Shown in pieces: positions 8,682 to 17,748 of a DNA stretch of 64,000 nt. The stretch comes from an uncultured Flavobacteriaceae bacterium (GTDB taxonomy: Bacteria > Bacteroidota > Bacteroidia > Flavobacteriales > Flavobacteriaceae), in NCBI GenBank assembly GCA_947494325.1, contig CANLUS010000001.1:558001-622000 (forward strand). Direction: 5' to 3'. The position numbers and the translations under genes were made by a program. The notes below the pieces were generated by a model. It was not told the origin of the DNA. It was given only the letters and a program-made list of their open reading frames with translations, and ran no database searches. The first letter of the stretch is position 1. Each line of letters starts with the position of its first letter.

Positions 8682-9611
8682 GTGAAATTGAGTTCCTACA
8701 TAAGCGATTTATTATACCGTTACGAATGTGTTATTATTCCTGATTTTGGTGGGTTTGTTACCAACACCAAATCGGCTAGAATAGGTACTAATTCAAAGGA
8801 ATTCTACCCTCCCACTAAAGTGCTAACTTTCAATAATCATTTAAAAAATAATGATGGCTTATTAGCTAACTATATAGCCTCCGTAGATAAAATGCCATTC
8901 AAAACAGCGATGAATTTTATTCATTTCGAAGTTCAAGAGTGGTTGCAAAAATTAAAGCACGAAGATATTACTCTAGATAATGTAGGCACCTTGAGTTTAG
9001 ATGGTGAAAATATCATTTTCGAACCTCAAAAAAACATCAACTACTTAACGGAATCGTTTGGTTTGAGTTCATTTGTTTCTCCTGAAATAAAGAGAGAAAA
9101 ATACATTAAAGAGGTTGAAGAACTCGAAGAAAAGGCACCAATATTAGTTTCTCAAAGAAGTAAAGAAGCTCCAAACTATCTAAAATATGCAGCTATTTTT
9201 GTAGTAGGCTTATCTATTTTAGGTTTTGCAGCGAATCAGTTCTATAGAGACTATCAAAACAAACAACAAATTCAGGCAGCATCAAAACAATTAGATCAAC
9301 AAAATAAAGTAATTCAAGAAGCTACTTTTATTGTTAGTGATCCGCTGCCGTCAATTACCTTGAATGCTCAAATCGCCAGTAAACCTTATCATGTTATTGC
9401 TGGAGCTTTTCGTTTTCCTGATAACGCGGTAAGAAAAATGCACCAGTTAAAAGAGTTAGGGTTTAATGCAAGAATCCTTGGAGTCAACCAATGGGGCTTA
9501 ACTCAGGTCTCTTTTGAAAGTTACAATACGAATCAAGAAGCACGAGAAGGACTAGTAGTGATACGTCAAACAATTTCGGAAGATGCTTGGCTTTTGATTC
9601 AAGATCTTTAA
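8682..9611 (+). CDS. HU/CCDC81-type and SPOR domain membrane protein
   Basis: A 309-residue protein with three parts. Residues 1-75 form an HU-like domain of the CCDC81 type found in Bacteroidota (LLYRYECVIIPDFGGFV). One membrane segment lies near residues 165-185, and a C-terminal SPOR domain from about 230 begins with YHVIAGAFRFPDNA. SPOR domains bind septal peptidoglycan, and the cytoplasmic HU-like part could bind DNA or a division partner, so a link between cell division and the nucleoid is plausible but unproven. The GTG at 8682 gives the usual MKLSSYISDLLYRY start; the TTG three codons earlier lies in the promoter. This would leave almost no leader. Confidence 0.9.
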   Translation: MKLSSYISDLLYRYECVIIPDFGGFVTNTKSARIGTNSKEFYPPTKVLTFNNHLKNNDGLLANYIASVDKMPFKTAMNFIHFEVQEWLQKLKHEDITLDNVGTLSLDGENIIFEPQKNINYLTESFGLSSFVSPEIKREKYIKEVEELEEKAPILVSQRSKEAPNYLKYAAIFVVGLSILGFAANQFYRDYQNKQQIQAASKQLDQQNKVIQEATFIVSDPLPSITLNAQIASKPYHVIAGAFRFPDNAVRKMHQLKELGFNARILGVNQWGLTQVSFESYNTNQEAREGLVVIRQTISEDAWLLIQDL

Positions 9612-9631
9612 TAATCTTTCCTACTTATTTA

Positions 9632-9664
9632 TTGAATTTCTCCTGGAGAATTCCCTTATCTTTG
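9632..9664 (+). promoter_or_regulatory. Promoter of the thioesterase gene
   Basis: TTG at 9632-9634, 22 bases, then TATCTTTG at 9657-9664. The ATG follows 55 bases later. Confidence 0.55.
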
Positions 9665-9718
9665 CCAAAAATTTTAGCATTACTGATACGATTCCGCAAA
9701 AGCGAAAAAAATATTTTT

Positions 9719-10231
9719 ATGGAAGCAAAAACTCCGAAAGAATCTCTAACGATATTAACCGATATGGTACTTCCTGCCGAAACAAATGCCTTGAATAATT
9801 TGTTCGGAGGTGAGCTACTGGCACGTATGGATAGAGCTTGTAGTATTGCCGCGCAAAGACACTCTAAGCGTATTGTAGTAACCGCCTCAGTAAATCATGT
9901 TGCATTTAATAAAGCTGTACCTGTAGGTAGTGTTGTTATTTTGGAAGCTAAAGTTTCGAGAGCATTTACCTCCTCGATGGAAATATATGTTGATGTATGG
10001 ACTGAAGACCGCGAGAGTGGGCAAAAAACAAAAGTAAATGAAGGTATTTATACTTTTGTTGCTGTGGATAGAACGGGTACTCCTGTAAAAGTTCCACCAA
10101 TTACACCCGAAACTGATTTAGAAAAGGAACGTTTTGAAAGTGCTTTGCGCAGAAAACAATTAAGCCTAGTGCTCTCAGGTAGATTGAAACCGACAGATGC
10201 TACTGAACTAAAAGCCTTATTTACTAGCTAA
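9719..10231 (+). CDS. Acyl-CoA thioesterase, hotdog fold
   Basis: A 170-residue hotdog-fold thioesterase that splits acyl-CoA to free acid and CoA. The sequence TNALNNLFGGELLARMDRA contains the Asn and Gly-Gly turn, with the Asp in the central helix, of the YciA/BACH acyl-CoA hydrolase group. VVTASVNHVAFNKAVPVG forms the next strands. The ATG at 9719 follows the promoter at 9632-9664 and gives the normal family length; longer in-frame readings back to 9587 overlap the HU-SPOR gene and are rejected. It is cytoplasmic. Chain-length preference cannot be read. Its end is 15 bases into the 3' end of the convergent EnvC-like gene. Confidence 0.92.
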   Translation: MEAKTPKESLTILTDMVLPAETNALNNLFGGELLARMDRACSIAAQRHSKRIVVTASVNHVAFNKAVPVGSVVILEAKVSRAFTSSMEIYVDVWTEDRESGQKTKVNEGIYTFVAVDRTGTPVKVPPITPETDLEKERFESALRRKQLSLVLSGRLKPTDATELKALFTS

Positions 10232-11452
10232 GGTAAGCGCTCTGGCTTTACTTATCCAAGATTCTGGGTTCTGTAACGTGGTGTTTTTAAACAAACTAAA
10301 TGCTAATATTGTCTTGCCGGTGATGGCATCGGTATGAATCGTGCCAATTTCTTGTTTTGTGGCAACCTTTTCACCTCTTTTTACCAATACATTATCAAGA
10401 TTTTTATACGCCGAAATATAATTACCATGTTGAATCAGTACCATTTTTTTTCGACCTGGTTGTAACTGAATAGATAGTACCTTCCCTTTAAAAATAGATC
10501 GTGCTTTTGCTTGTCTTTCTGTGGCTAATTGTATCCCATTACTCTGAATCGTAATTCCCGCTAACGTGGGATGCTTTTGCTTGCCATATTTTCGTATCAC
10601 AATTCCCTTTTCTGTTGGCCAAGGAAGTCTACCTTTATTCGCCACAAAAGTGCTGGCTACTAATTTCTCCTCCGGGGTCATTGCAATTCCAGATGAATTG
10701 CTATTGGCCTTTTTATTTGATCGTGCGATTTCTTCGGCTATCAAACGCTCAATCTGTTTATTGAGTTTATTTTCTTGGCTTTGGATGCGTTTCACCTCAG
10801 CGATATATTTACTCTCTTCTTTTTTAACTTTCTCAACTAATTTTACTTGCGAATTTTTCTCGTTTTTAACACTATCTTGCTCTTTAGTATACAATGCAAT
10901 TAGTAGTATTTTTTCTTCTTGTTTAACAATTAAAGAATCGTTAAAAGCAGCTAATTTTTCATACTCCGTTTTGATCTTCTCTCCTTGTAATTTTCTATAT
11001 GAATTGTACTGTTTCATATATTGCATTCGCTTATAAGCCTGTGAGAAACTCTTCGACGATAACAAGAACATTAATGTACTTTGTTTGCTTTTACTTTTAT
11101 ATGACTGCACAATCATATCAGCATATGCCGTTTTCAGTTTAGTGAGAGAGTTTTCTAAAGAATCTATTTCTTTTTGATTCAATTCGATTTCTTCTGAAAG
11201 TTCTTTTTCTTCTTGATCTATCGTTCTAATTAATCTTGATCGAATCGCTATGCGTTTATTTAAGTCTCCTAATTCAGAAAGTAGTGCTTCCTCTTGTTGT
11301 TTTGATTTAAACAATAAAGTATTTATTTGCCTAATTTCTTTTTGAAGTTGTTCGCGCTTTTTTTGAAGTTGTTTTTTTGTTTGTGCAACAGATGAAAACG
11401 ATACCGTAAAGCACAACAAAATAAAGAAGATAAAATGCAACTTCTTAGACAT
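10217..11452 (-). CDS. EnvC-like murein hydrolase activator with degenerate M23 domain
   Basis: A 411-residue periplasmic protein: signal peptide (1-24), a long coiled coil from about 25 to 250, and a C-terminal LytM/M23 domain. The metal site is lost: the HxxxD region reads TLAGITIQS, and the late HxH region reads LAFSLFK. In EnvC such domains do not cut peptidoglycan but activate amidases at the division site; that role is inferred here. The start is uncertain. ATG 11485 overlaps the DUF4292 stop as ATGA, which favours coupling, but ATG 11452 gives a cleaner signal peptide and is used here. It is the last gene of a four-gene operon. Confidence 0.88.
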   Translation of the reverse strand: MSKKLHFIFFILLCFTVSFSSVAQTKKQLQKKREQLQKEIRQINTLLFKSKQQEEALLSELGDLNKRIAIRSRLIRTIDQEEKELSEEIELNQKEIDSLENSLTKLKTAYADMIVQSYKSKSKQSTLMFLLSSKSFSQAYKRMQYMKQYNSYRKLQGEKIKTEYEKLAAFNDSLIVKQEEKILLIALYTKEQDSVKNEKNSQVKLVEKVKKEESKYIAEVKRIQSQENKLNKQIERLIAEEIARSNKKANSNSSGIAMTPEEKLVASTFVANKGRLPWPTEKGIVIRKYGKQKHPTLAGITIQSNGIQLATERQAKARSIFKGKVLSIQLQPGRKKMVLIQHGNYISAYKNLDNVLVKRGEKVATKQEIGTIHTDAITGKTILAFSLFKNTTLQNPESWISKARALTLASK

Positions 11453-11481
11453 AAAATTAATCCTTTTGCAGGCTAAAGTAA

Positions 11482-12255
11482 TCATTTTAAAACAATTTCT
11501 TTGTATCCATTGGGGATTGTAAAAGGGAAGCTTACAGATTTATTAAATTGAACCGAACGGTAATCAACATCGACTGTAGTTGTATATTTTCCGTCGAGAG
11601 CGGTGATTAAAACTTTCTTTGGAAACATCTCATCATCAATCTTTTCATAATCTTTATACCCTATGGTCAACGTTTTACCTTTTTGCTGTATTTCTTGTTT
11701 ATTCACTTTAAAGTGAGAACCGCTAATAGAAAATAAAATGTCAAATAAAGCATTTGCTTTTTTGGGCATCAAATCAAAAGCATTTTCCTTTTGAGTAGCC
11801 TGGTACTTCGTGTCTTTTAAATTCAATATCGCCTGTCCTAATAATAAATTCTGCACTTTTTCAAAATCAAGGTCAGTGCCTAACCAATTACTCAACAATC
11901 TGAAGTCACCTTCAAAATAAGTCTTATTTATTTTTTCATAATAACTTACTTTATTCGTAGTGATTAAGGCTTTTCCAATTGGAAAACCCAATTTCGATAA
12001 ACTAATCCATATGGTATTGTCTTTTCTTAAGCGTAATGAAGCAGTCACACTTGGCAAACTACTTTTTCCTCTATATTTTACTCTTAATTTTGCAACAAGG
12101 GTTTCCTTATCGAAGTCGTTTGCATAATGGTTCTTTATGATTTTATTGACTGACATGCCTCTTACAGTTGAATTGTTTGCTGCTTTTTTCGCCTTACAGC
12201 TTGTTAAAATTAACAATGTTAGAATAGAGAAATATGTAAATCGTTTGAGCATCAT
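11482..12255 (-). CDS. DUF4292 family lipoprotein
   Basis: A 257-residue lipoprotein of the DUF4292 family. The lipobox LILTSC puts the lipid Cys near residue 20. The rest is beta-rich with KTYFEGDFRLLSNWLG in the middle, and resembles LolA/LolB-type barrels that bind acyl chains. A job in lipoprotein or lipid transport across the periplasm is possible but not shown. It lies directly between the TPR gene (the stop and this ATG touch) and the EnvC-like gene (overlap), an order I recall as common in Flavobacteriaceae. Confidence 0.88.
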   Translation of the reverse strand: MMLKRFTYFSILTLLILTSCKAKKAANNSTVRGMSVNKIIKNHYANDFDKETLVAKLRVKYRGKSSLPSVTASLRLRKDNTIWISLSKLGFPIGKALITTNKVSYYEKINKTYFEGDFRLLSNWLGTDLDFEKVQNLLLGQAILNLKDTKYQATQKENAFDLMPKKANALFDILFSISGSHFKVNKQEIQQKGKTLTIGYKDYEKIDDEMFPKKVLITALDGKYTTTVDVDYRSVQFNKSVSFPFTIPNGYKEIVLK

Positions 12256-13260
12256 TTATTGTGTTGTTTTTTTTCGAGTTTCGAGCGCCAAATTAAAGTA
12301 TTTCGAAGCTTCTATATTTTTCCCCAATCCTTTATACCCTAAACTCAGTTCTTCATAAAAATTCGCTTCCATTTTGAAATCATCTACCACATAATCTATA
12401 CCATTTTGCAATATATCAATAGCCTTTTCATATTTTTTTAACTTATTTAATGCCTTGGCATGTATCAAATATACGAATGGTTGCGACGGAAATAGTTCTA
12501 AACCCTGTTTACTTTCAGCTTCAAGATCAATATAATTTTTACTACGAAATAGCTTTGTTAAAATTGCATTGAGATAAGCAAATGATCTATTCTTAGTATA
12601 ATTAGCCTTTAATTCTTCCAAAGATTGATCTTTAATCTGTTTCGAACTATCATTTTTTTTGGAAGAAGTACTTGGTAACAATGATTGCTTAAACTGCATT
12701 AAATTATCAGATAGCAAGCCATTTTTTTCGAGATCTATTAATAAATTTCTTGCATCTTCAATTTGATTATTTCTGATATATAAAATAATTAAATCTTCTT
12801 GGCGCAAAGGTTTTTGAGCTATAATTTTCTCTTGAATTTTCAATGCCTCTCTAAAATCCTTTTTACGAACATATACTTCTTTCAAATGTGATAACAAAAA
12901 GAGATTATCGGGTTCTTTTTCGAGTGCTTTCCGAGCGTATCCGATTGCTTCAAAATATTTTTCTAAAGCATAGTAATTCTTTGAAAGCTCGAAGTTTACG
13001 GCAAAACTTTCTGGTCGGATGCGTTGACAATTTTCTAAAGCGCTAATCGCTTTGTCATGATTTTCGATTGCTTTTTCACGAAGAGCTTCGAAAAAAAACT
13101 TCTCGAAGTTGAGTGCTTTTTGCTCTTCTTGAAGTTCTTTCATGTTTTTTTGAACCGCATACACCCGTACTAACGAATCATTTTGCGCTATAGAGTCATT
13201 TTGTGCAATCCCAGAAAAGGAAACCCATAAAATAATTATATAAATGATTCGGTTTTTCAC
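12256..13260 (-). CDS. Secreted tetratricopeptide repeat protein
   Basis: A 334-residue protein with a signal peptide ending near residue 20 and several TPR units, for example FAVNFELSKNYYALEKYFEAIGYARKAL split across two helices near residue 87 and another near 265. TPRs are protein-binding scaffolds. The start is GTG at 13260, supported by the signal peptide. It is the second gene of the operon, 8 bases after the nucleotidyltransferase and directly abutting the DUF4292 gene, so it probably helps in envelope assembly, but its partner is unknown. Confidence 0.88.
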   Translation of the reverse strand: MKNRIIYIIILWVSFSGIAQNDSIAQNDSLVRVYAVQKNMKELQEEQKALNFEKFFFEALREKAIENHDKAISALENCQRIRPESFAVNFELSKNYYALEKYFEAIGYARKALEKEPDNLFLLSHLKEVYVRKKDFREALKIQEKIIAQKPLRQEDLIILYIRNNQIEDARNLLIDLEKNGLLSDNLMQFKQSLLPSTSSKKNDSSKQIKDQSLEELKANYTKNRSFAYLNAILTKLFRSKNYIDLEAESKQGLELFPSQPFVYLIHAKALNKLKKYEKAIDILQNGIDYVVDDFKMEANFYEELSLGYKGLGKNIEASKYFNLALETRKKTTQ

Positions 13261-13268
13261 GATTCAGT

Positions 13269-14276
13269 TTAACTTAATTTTGAATAATCTCCAATACTTA
13301 TAGAGGTAAATTTTCCGTTGTATTCAACATTATTACCAATCATTGCATTGTCTAAATCGGCATTTTTTATAGTTGTATTGGTTTGAATTAATGAATTTTT
13401 AATAGTAGAATTTTCAACAATACTATCATCTCCCAATGAAGTATTCGGTCCAATTGTAGCATTGATCAGTCTTACATTTTCACCTATGTAGCAAGGCTCG
13501 ATAATTGTTGAATTCTCTAAAATCGCTGTCTTAGCAACTAAATTTTGACCTTCTTCGTGGGCAAATTGTAGTACCTTTCCATTGGTTTCAACCGTAATTT
13601 CTTTGTTCCCACAATCCATCCATTCATCAACTTTGCCAGGAACAAATTGCGCTCCCTTTTGTTTCATGTGCTCAAGCACATTTGTTAATTGATATTCTCC
13701 TTTCTCTTTAATATCGTTATCTAATAAATACTCGATTTCTTTTCGAACAGCTGCACCATCTTTAAAATAATAAATTCCGATAATGGCTAAGTCAGAGACG
13801 AAAGAGGTAGGTTTCTCCACAAAATCCGTAATGATTCCATCATTCATTTTTATAACTCCATAGGCACTTGGATTCTCAACTTGTTTTACCCAAATAGCCC
13901 CATCTGCTTCTGCATTCAATGTAAAGTCAGCTTTAAAAAGCGTATCAGCAAAAGCAACAACACAAGGTCCTTCTAATGATTCTTTTGCACAATGAATGGC
14001 ATGTGCAGTGCCCATTGCCGTTTCTTGAACAGTTACGACTCCCTTGGCTCCTAAACCTTTTGCAATCTTGAGCAGTTTTTCTTCTGTATTTTTAGGAAAG
14101 GTTGGGCCAATCACAAAAGCAATTTCTTCAACATCTTGATTTAGCACTTTTACAATATCTTCAACTAGACGCTGAACAATTGGTTTTCCTGCTATTAATG
14201 TTAATGGTTTTGGAATTGTTAATGTGTGAGGTCTTAGGCGTGAGCCAATACCTGCCATAGGTACGATAATTTTCAT
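13269..14276 (-). CDS. Sugar-phosphate nucleotidyltransferase
   Basis: A 335-residue NTP-transferase of the RmlA/GlmU type. The nucleotide-binding start is VPMAGIGSRLRPHT with the Lys of PKPL, the metal-binding Asp is in VVAFADTLF, and VDEWMDCGN follows near residue 213. After about residue 250 come hexapeptide-like turns (ENSTIIEPCYIGENV) forming a short left-handed beta helix. It should couple a sugar-1-phosphate to a nucleotide for surface polysaccharide or peptidoglycan precursors; glucose-1-phosphate thymidylyl- or uridylyltransferase activity is likely but not fixed. It leads the operon with the TPR, DUF4292 and EnvC-like genes. Confidence 0.9.
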   Translation of the reverse strand: MKIIVPMAGIGSRLRPHTLTIPKPLTLIAGKPIVQRLVEDIVKVLNQDVEEIAFVIGPTFPKNTEEKLLKIAKGLGAKGVVTVQETAMGTAHAIHCAKESLEGPCVVAFADTLFKADFTLNAEADGAIWVKQVENPSAYGVIKMNDGIITDFVEKPTSFVSDLAIIGIYYFKDGAAVRKEIEYLLDNDIKEKGEYQLTNVLEHMKQKGAQFVPGKVDEWMDCGNKEITVETNGKVLQFAHEEGQNLVAKTAILENSTIIEPCYIGENVRLINATIGPNTSLGDDSIVENSTIKNSLIQTNTTIKNADLDNAMIGNNVEYNGKFTSISIGDYSKLS

Positions 14277-14382
14277 TTAATTCAATTTTTGATTTACGTC
14301 AAGCAAGCTTATAATCTGTGTTTTTAACAACAACAAATTAGGCCCTTTTTTGCGCTATATTTTTCTTTTTCTCTATAAAACG

Positions 14383-14390
14383 CAAATATA
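14383..14390 (-). promoter_or_regulatory. -7 element of the nucleotidyltransferase operon
   Basis: TATATTTG on the minus strand, a perfect TAnnTTTG match, leaving a leader of about 100 bases before the ATG at 14276. Confidence 0.4.
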
Positions 14391-14493
14391 GTTAAAATAG
14401 TGCCAGTCTTTGAATAGAACTCTTTTATAAGTGTATATTCTTTGCATTGTAATAATTCGTAAATTGAAACGTCAAACCCTCTAAACTATTATT

Positions 14494-15378
14494 ATGATTC
14501 ATCGTAAATTTATTTATACGTTACTATTCTTATTTTGTTCAACCTTACTTTTTACTCAAAACAGAAAAGAAGTAATAATAAAGACAGAAAAATTATCCGA
14601 GCATGTATACATGTTAACCGGACAAGGAGGAAATATTGGAGTTTCAATAGGTGATGATGGTGTATTTATGATTGATGATCAGTTTGCCCCGCTTTCGGCT
14701 AAAATTCTTACTGCCGTTCGAAAATTGAGTAATAAACCGATTAAGTTTTTAGTTAACACCCATTGGCATGGGGATCATACAGGGGGCAATATAAACTTTC
14801 AAAAAGAAGGTGCCACTATTCTAGCGCATGACAATGTAAGAAAAAGATTAAAAGAAACTCCTAAAAGGGATAAGTCGATGCGCCCTAAAGAAGCTTTTCC
14901 AGTTATAACCTTCAATGATAAAATGAGTGTTCACATGAACGGAGAGAAAGTTGCAGTTTTCCATATAGGAAATGCGCATACTGATGGTGATGCGCTCTTG
15001 TATTTTTCTAAAAGCAACGTACTCCATACGGGAGATACTTATTTTAAAGGAAGATACCCGTATATTGATTTAAATTCTGGGGGCAGTATTAAAGGGTATA
15101 TCAATGCTGTGAAGGCAGGTTTGTTAATTATTGACGAAGAAACCAAAATTATTCCTGGTCATGGCAGTGTAGCTACACAGACTGATTATAAAACATTTTT
15201 AGAAATGTTAGAAGAAATTATGCAAAATGTTCAAACCCAAATAGGACTTAAAAAATCGGAAGAAGAAGTAGCTAAAATGGAATCTATTACCAAGAAATAT
15301 GATGACCTAGGTTACGGAAGTGGCTTTATCAATAGTGAGCGTTTTAGACGAACACTTTATAAAAGTTTACATAAATAA
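14494..15378 (+). CDS. Secreted metallo-beta-lactamase fold hydrolase
   Basis: A 294-residue secreted MBL-fold hydrolase. A signal peptide covers about residues 1-21. The zinc site is HWHGDH at 90-95, with a further His in FHIGNAHTDGD near 160 and another in IIPGHGS near 222, so both metal sites look complete. Overall layout resembles periplasmic MBL enzymes close to class B beta-lactamases and quinoprotein-linked hydrolases. Substrate is unknown; beta-lactam hydrolysis should not be assumed. It converges tightly on comEC, with one base between their stops. Confidence 0.9.
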   Translation: MIHRKFIYTLLFLFCSTLLFTQNRKEVIIKTEKLSEHVYMLTGQGGNIGVSIGDDGVFMIDDQFAPLSAKILTAVRKLSNKPIKFLVNTHWHGDHTGGNINFQKEGATILAHDNVRKRLKETPKRDKSMRPKEAFPVITFNDKMSVHMNGEKVAVFHIGNAHTDGDALLYFSKSNVLHTGDTYFKGRYPYIDLNSGGSIKGYINAVKAGLLIIDEETKIIPGHGSVATQTDYKTFLEMLEEIMQNVQTQIGLKKSEEEVAKMESITKKYDDLGYGSGFINSERFRRTLYKSLHK

Positions 15379-15379
15379 A

Positions 15380-17410
15380 CTACCATTCTTCGATATACGC
15401 GCCATCTCTCACCGTATAATGAAATGCAATTCTTCTTTTCGAACATATTTGTTGCCAACGTGCAGCATAGCTTTTGTAATTGGAAGCATCTGCTATTATT
15501 ATCGATGGGCTCAGTTCCTCAATAAGGCGTTCTAAATTTATTTTTGGAGAATTAATAAGTAAGACTTTATCGACTTTGAATGAAAACGGTTTGTACACCG
15601 ATAAGCTGTCAACAACCAATATGTTTTTATCATTTATAGTATAAATTGATGAATAATGATCCGTTTCAGTGAGGTTATCAATAGCCCTTCCGGTAGTGTA
15701 ATCACTTATAATATTTGACGTTTGTATATCCGTTTTTTTTAAAACAGTTAAAGTGTTTCGCTCTTTGACTGCTATCAATGAGTTTTTACTTTTATTAAAA
15801 ATGATAAACTCATTTAGTGCTGCTGATTCGTACTTCTGAAATAGAAAAATCCCTTGTAAAAAAATCAGCGAAAGTAATGCAAATTTTAAACGGCCTAAGG
15901 TTTTCTTTTGTATCCACCTTACTGTAAGAATTAAGAATAAGTATGACCCCAATACCAAGAATATTGAAAAAGAAATTTCCTTAAAGAGAAAACTCTTTTG
16001 TCCAGCTATCCATGAAATTAAACTATTCATCGTGGATATTATTTCTTTAAAAAGGCTCAATAACAATATTGGCGTTAGCTGTATCCAACTTAAAAATATA
16101 ATAACAATTCCTAACCCTAAGACAAATCCCAATATCGGAACAATCGCGAGATTTGCAGCAAAAAATAATCCTGGAAACTGATGAAAATAATACAAACTCA
16201 ACGGCAGCACTCCAATCTGTGCAGCTAAGGAAACCGTAAATAATTGCCAAAAATAGTCTAAAAATTTCCATGTTGGGTTCCATATATTATAAATTATTGG
16301 TTGCAACCAAACAATGAAGAAAACGGCTAAATAACTGAGTTGAAACCCTACTTCGAACAAATAATAAGGATTAAATAATAGTAAAAAAAACATCGAGATT
16401 ATCAAGTTTTTATAAACGCTATTTTTTCTTCGAATCGCCAATCCAATACTTACTGCAGTGAACATGGTCACTGCTCTTATAACTGAAGCCGACATTCCAG
16501 CAATAAACGCGAACAACCAAAGTAATAGTACAACACAAATGAGCCGAATTATCTTTCCGTTTTTTAATCGCTTTAATGGTTTTAAAATAAAGTTCAACAA
16601 CAGCATAATGATTCCAACATGCAGTCCGGAAATGGCCAAAATATGAATTGCCCCTGCATTCGCATAACTTTGAAGTAGTTCATTTGATATCTGCTGACGT
16701 TGCCCCAATAATAAGGCATTTACAATGGCTAATTCATCTCCGATAAATCCATTTTTTATCAAGATTTCATTGGTTCTCTCTCTAAACTTATACGCCAACC
16801 CATTAAAAGTACTTTTTTGACCTTCAAGCTTTATAAATTCATCGTTAGCAATCGTAATCTGTTTATAGATATGTTGTCGCTTCAAATAGTTTTTATAATC
16901 GAATTGATATGGGTTTTTTGGTGGGTCTATATCTAAAAGATGGGTATAAACAACTATTTCATCATCTATAGAAATTTGTTTCTTGAGATGCTCCTTTTTT
17001 ATATTCAATAATACCAGCCCCTCACTTGGCTCACCATCTATTTTTAAAACTTTCGCTTCGTATTTATTGAAATAGGAATTTGGTTTTAATTGCGAGGTAA
17101 TTTTGGCAACAATCTGAAGGTTTTTTTTTGCAGATAAAAAGTTCATATAATGATCTGTTCTATTTAAATCATTATGAAAAGTAACAACAGCGATACCGAT
17201 GCAAATAAAGACGCAAAAGGTGGAGCAAGTATATAGAGAAATGAGGCTTAATCTATTTCTTATAAGTAAAAATATTAGCGTCAAAATCGCAAGAGAACTT
17301 ATTAATACAACGCAAACAGTCAAAAAAGAAATATTGACATAAAATCCAATAAGGATGCCTATGACAAGGCATAGTAATAGCTGAAGCGGTATATATTTTA
17401 GCAATTGCAT
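15380..17410 (-). CDS. comEC: ComEC/Rec2 competence channel
   Basis: A 676-residue inner-membrane protein of the ComEC/Rec2 family, which carries single-stranded DNA into the cytoplasm. Two or three N-terminal membrane segments precede a soluble OB-like DUF4131 domain (about 100-200). The ComEC core follows with many membrane helices and the hallmark HILAISGLHVGIIM near residue 250. The C-terminal soluble part is a short, degenerate MBL-like domain without the HxHxDH zinc motif. It is probably single in the genome. dprA and radA are also in this window, though not adjacent. No promoter was recognised. Confidence 0.93.
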   Translation of the reverse strand: MQLLKYIPLQLLLCLVIGILIGFYVNISFLTVCVVLISSLAILTLIFLLIRNRLSLISLYTCSTFCVFICIGIAVVTFHNDLNRTDHYMNFLSAKKNLQIVAKITSQLKPNSYFNKYEAKVLKIDGEPSEGLVLLNIKKEHLKKQISIDDEIVVYTHLLDIDPPKNPYQFDYKNYLKRQHIYKQITIANDEFIKLEGQKSTFNGLAYKFRERTNEILIKNGFIGDELAIVNALLLGQRQQISNELLQSYANAGAIHILAISGLHVGIIMLLLNFILKPLKRLKNGKIIRLICVVLLLWLFAFIAGMSASVIRAVTMFTAVSIGLAIRRKNSVYKNLIISMFFLLLFNPYYLFEVGFQLSYLAVFFIVWLQPIIYNIWNPTWKFLDYFWQLFTVSLAAQIGVLPLSLYYFHQFPGLFFAANLAIVPILGFVLGLGIVIIFLSWIQLTPILLLSLFKEIISTMNSLISWIAGQKSFLFKEISFSIFLVLGSYLFLILTVRWIQKKTLGRLKFALLSLIFLQGIFLFQKYESAALNEFIIFNKSKNSLIAVKERNTLTVLKKTDIQTSNIISDYTTGRAIDNLTETDHYSSIYTINDKNILVVDSLSVYKPFSFKVDKVLLINSPKINLERLIEELSPSIIIADASNYKSYAARWQQICSKRRIAFHYTVRDGAYIEEW

Positions 17411-17546
17411 TCAGTTAAAATTACAGAAATTAATATAGACGCCCTTTAAAACTACTCAAATTAACCGTTTATTAGTAAAAAGCCCCCATTTGTTAAGAAA
17501 ATACCCTTAATTATTGTTTTGGTCGGTGACGAATGAAAAGTCCTGT

Positions 17547-17672
17547 TATATTTGAAGTATCAAAAACTATTAGTTACTATAGTTATGTAGGAGTTCCTAT
17601 AGTATACTAACAAAATTAGAGTTATTTAAAATATTAAACCTCAACGCTTCTCATGTCGTTGAGGTTTTTTTA
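17547..17672 (+). ncRNA. Candidate small RNA with promoter, 13-bp hairpin and terminator
   Basis: The 338-base gap between comEC and the MATE gene holds three aligned signals: a -7 element TATATTTG at 17547-17554, a strong hairpin, and an intrinsic terminator. The hairpin pairs 17570-17582 (TTAGTTACTATAG) with 17597-17610 (CTATAGTATACTAA), 13 pairs with one bulged T and a 14-base loop containing AGGAG. The terminator is at 17637-17672. A transcript of about 110 bases starting near 17561 would end before the MATE start at 17749. The TTTG box upstream is 25 bases from the -7 element, longer than usual. There is no convincing reading frame inside. Confidence 0.45.
17637..17672 (+). terminator. 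Intrinsic terminator
   Basis: A perfect 10-bp stem, AACCTCAACG paired with CGTTGAGGTT, a 10-base loop and a run of seven T. It ends the candidate small RNA and is about 77 bases before the MATE start. Confidence 0.8.
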
Positions 17673-17748
17673 TTTAATTATTTTTCATAATCTTCAATTA
17701 TAATAGCTCGTTATTAGCGAACTTTGCACGCATCTTTTATTCAAAACA

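Noticed and set aside
10217-11452. Active M23 endopeptidase
   Set aside because: The metal-binding His and Asp positions are replaced, so the domain is more likely an activator than an enzyme.
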